Positions 62,345-64,000 of a stretch of 64,000 bases of DNA are shown piece after piece. The stretch lies in assembly GCF_014489075.1 (NCBI RefSeq), contig NZ_JACTGR010000005.1, forward strand, positions 372,001-436,000. The letters run 5' to 3'. The stretch comes from Sphingomonas sp. JC676. Lineage in GTDB: Bacteria > Pseudomonadota > Alphaproteobacteria > Sphingomonadales > Sphingomonadaceae. The notes under the pieces were generated by a model. It searched no databases. It saw only the letters and a program-made list of their open reading frames with translations, and was not told where the DNA came from. Made by a program: the position numbers and the translations under genes. Numbering within the stretch: position 1 is the stretch's first letter; the number at the start of each line of letters is the position of its first letter.

Positions 62345-62761
62345 TCAGCAGCGCAGCGCGACGCTGGCTTCGATCCCGCCACGGGTCATCTTGGAATAAG
62401 GGCAGGTCTCGTGGGCGCGCGCGATCAGGCGATTGGCGACCTCGCCGGCGACGCCCGGAATGGTGACCTCAAGCCGCGCCGTAAGGAAATAGCCCTCAGC
62501 CTCGCCGTAGCGCAGCTCGACGCTGGCATCGACGGCAGTCTCGGCCGGCAGCACGATGCCGATCTCCCTCGCGGCGAGCCCGAGGGCGCCTTCGAAGCAA
62601 GCAGACCAGCCGGCGGCGAACAGCTGTTCCGGGTTCGTCCCGGGGCGGCCGGCGCCGGGGGTGGATAGCTTGATATCGAGCTGATCGTCCGAGCTTCGTG
62701 CCGCGCCTTCGCGGCCGCCAATGGTGTGGACGTTCGCAGTATACAGTGTCGTGGTGCTCAT
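62345..62761 (-). CDS. ohr: Organic hydroperoxide resistance protein Ohr
   Basis: This 138-residue OsmC-fold thiol peroxidase has the Ohr motif GTNPEQLFAAGWSACFEGAL with the reactive Cys, and CPYSKMTRGGIEASV with the second Cys. It would use lipoyl-type reductants to reduce fatty acid hydroperoxides. No OhrR regulator is adjacent. It opens the minus-strand gene set that continues into the degradation genes. Confidence 0.92.
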   Translation of the reverse strand: MSTTTLYTANVHTIGGREGAARSSDDQLDIKLSTPGAGRPGTNPEQLFAAGWSACFEGALGLAAREIGIVLPAETAVDASVELRYGEAEGYFLTARLEVTIPGVAGEVANRLIARAHETCPYSKMTRGGIEASVALRC

Positions 62762-62959
62762 CTTCGTGACTCCTCATCGATCCGCGAGGCATCACGCTCC
62801 GGCGGCATCTGGCGATGCGGAGGCATTTGGGCGCGCGGATTCTGCACAGCAGCCCTGCAAAATGATAACCAGCCTCTCGGAAAAGCTGATGGGCCGCTGC
62901 GCGGCGGACGGGCGCAACTTGGTCAAGAAGGACGTGGGCTGAGCGCTAAACGCGTCGGC

Positions 62960-64000
62960 CTATAGCGCCGTCAGCGCGACGTCCTTCATGCCGCGCCATA
63001 CGCGCAGCGCCTGGGCGGTCTCGAACACATCGTGCACTCGGATCAGCTGCGCGCCCAGCTCCGCGCCCTTCAGCGCCAGCGCGATCGATCCGCCCAACCG
63101 TGCCTCCGCCGGCGCCTCGTTCGACAGCGCCCCGATCATCCGCTTGCGGCTCGCGCCAAGCACGACGGCGCAGCCGATGCCGTGGAACAGCGCCAGTCCG
63201 TTGAGCAGCGCCAGATTCTCTTGCAGTGACTTGCCGAAGCCGATGCCCGGATCGATCAGGATCTTCGAACGATCGACGCCCGCCGCCGCGACCTCCTCGA
63301 CCCTTTTCTCCAGCCAGTCATAGACTTCGGTCAGCACGTCGCCATAGCCGTCGCCGCCATGCCCGCCTTTGTCGGGATCGGGCGAATGCATCAGCACCAC
63401 CGGACAGCCTGCCTTGGCCACCACCTCCGTGGCGCGCGCATCCCACAGCAAGGCCGCGACGTCGTTCACGACATGCGCGCCAGCGGCCAGCGCCGCCTCC
63501 ATCACCGCTGCCTTGCGCGTGTCGATCGAGACCGCCGCGCCGCTGCGCGCCAGTCGCTCGATCACCGGCACCACGCGCTCGATCTCGTCGCCTTCCCACA
63601 CTTCCGCGGCGCCCGGTCGCGTCGATTCGCCGCCGACATCGACGATCGCCGCGCCGGCAATGCCCATGTCGACCCCCGCTTGAGCAGCACCCGCAGGATC
63701 GTCGGCATGCCGCCCCCCATCCGAGAAGCTGTCGGGAGTCAAATTGAGGATGCCCATCACCAGCGGCTGATCGAGCCGCAGCACGCGCTCCCCCAGCCTA
63801 AGCGGCGCGCGCGGCGCGGAGAGGCGCTCGATCAGCGGCGCCAGCGACGCGTCGGCAGCGGCTTCGGCCACCGAGAGCGTGCGGCGTGAGATGCGCTTGC
63901 CACCCTCGACCTCGATCAGCTCATAGCCCGAGAACCAGCCAAGCCCCCCCGCCAGCCGCGCGACCTCGCCGTCGCGGCCCACCGGCGTGTCGACGAACTG
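62960..64000 (-). CDS. folP: Dihydropteroate synthase (5' end outside window)
   Basis: The frame remains open to the last base of the window, so the start lies beyond it; 346 residues are visible. The folate enzyme joins the pterin pyrophosphate with p-aminobenzoate. Visible motifs are VMGILNLTPDSFSDGG, DVGGESTRPGA, SIDTRKAAVMEAAL, ILIDPGIGFGKSLQENLALL and VLGASRKRMIG. About 75 extra N-terminal residues precede the core. This is unusual compared with the 280-residue E. coli enzyme but common in alphaproteobacterial versions. Confidence 0.93.
   Translation of the reverse strand, partial: QFVDTPVGRDGEVARLAGGLGWFSGYELIEVEGGKRISRRTLSVAEAAADASLAPLIERLSAPRAPLRLGERVLRLDQPLVMGILNLTPDSFSDGGRHADDPAGAAQAGVDMGIAGAAIVDVGGESTRPGAAEVWEGDEIERVVPVIERLARSGAAVSIDTRKAAVMEAALAAGAHVVNDVAALLWDARATEVVAKAGCPVVLMHSPDPDKGGHGGDGYGDVLTEVYDWLEKRVEEVAAAGVDRSKILIDPGIGFGKSLQENLALLNGLALFHGIGCAVVLGASRKRMIGALSNEAPAEARLGGSIALALKGAELGAQLIRVHDVFETAQALRVWRGMKDVALTAL

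Overview
The window reads as chromosome of a sphingomonad alphaproteobacterium (Sphingomonas or a close relative). The evidence is high-GC coding DNA with alphaproteobacterial families throughout: a DUF1134 (EipA-type) envelope protein, a DUF6456 protein, RcGTA-type gene transfer agent genes, an aa3-type oxidase subunit IV next to a three-part pntAA/pntAB/pntB transhydrogenase, a PEP-CTERM tail of the sphingomonad PxPSxW type, and an EcfG-type general-stress promoter (GGAAC-N16-CGTT). Genes are tightly packed, and many neighbours overlap by ATGA or GTGA.

Layout. 1-6.1 kb: sugar catabolism, with a GH3 beta-glucosidase cut by the window edge, aldose 1-epimerase, and an alpha-ketoglutaric-semialdehyde-type dehydrogenase behind its GntR/FadR regulator; then tRNA-Ser(GCT). 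6.2-13 kb: EipA-like protein, hybrid histidine kinase, SRPBCC protein, dihydroorotase, YgfZ and an OmpA porin with a clear terminator. 13-20.4 kb: a gene transfer agent (GTA) locus on the minus strand that has lost its middle. TerS- and TerL-like genes and the distal tail genes remain, but the portal gene is joined in frame to the last codons of the DUF2460 tail gene, so protease, capsid and most tail genes are absent.

20.5-24.1 kb: a 3.6-kb transposon bounded by 18-bp perfect inverted repeats and an 8-bp direct repeat. It carries an IS1595-type transposase, a HigB/HigA-like toxin-antitoxin pair, an unrecognised 219-residue gene and four very small genes, three of them predicted membrane proteins. 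Its GC is lower than its surroundings.

24.4-34.6 kb: a ToxR/CadC-like winged-helix regulator, a vanadium-haloperoxidase-like PEP-CTERM protein, a DUF1080 protein, a sensor kinase, a secreted protein of unknown function and a WG-repeat protein, separated by gene-poor gaps that share decayed repeat motifs. 35-52 kb: a DUF4153 membrane protein in operon with a response regulator and kinase, a divergent DapF, a GST, a DUF2339 membrane protein, a DUF6456/XRE divergent pair, an NtrC-type regulator, the transhydrogenase operon, a MarR-type regulator and tRNA-Val(TAC).

52-64 kb: a DJ-1/PfpI protein, two tandem duplicate LysR regulators, and a long minus-strand set (OsmC/Ohr, acyl-CoA dehydrogenase, two enoyl-CoA hydratases, CaiB/BaiF CoA-transferase, YWTD propeller, 3-hydroxyacyl-CoA dehydrogenase, unknown protein). 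This set looks like a degradation operon for an unidentified carboxylic acid. The window ends inside folP.

The two most notable items are the collapsed GTA locus and the passenger-carrying IS1595-type transposon inserted just upstream of it.
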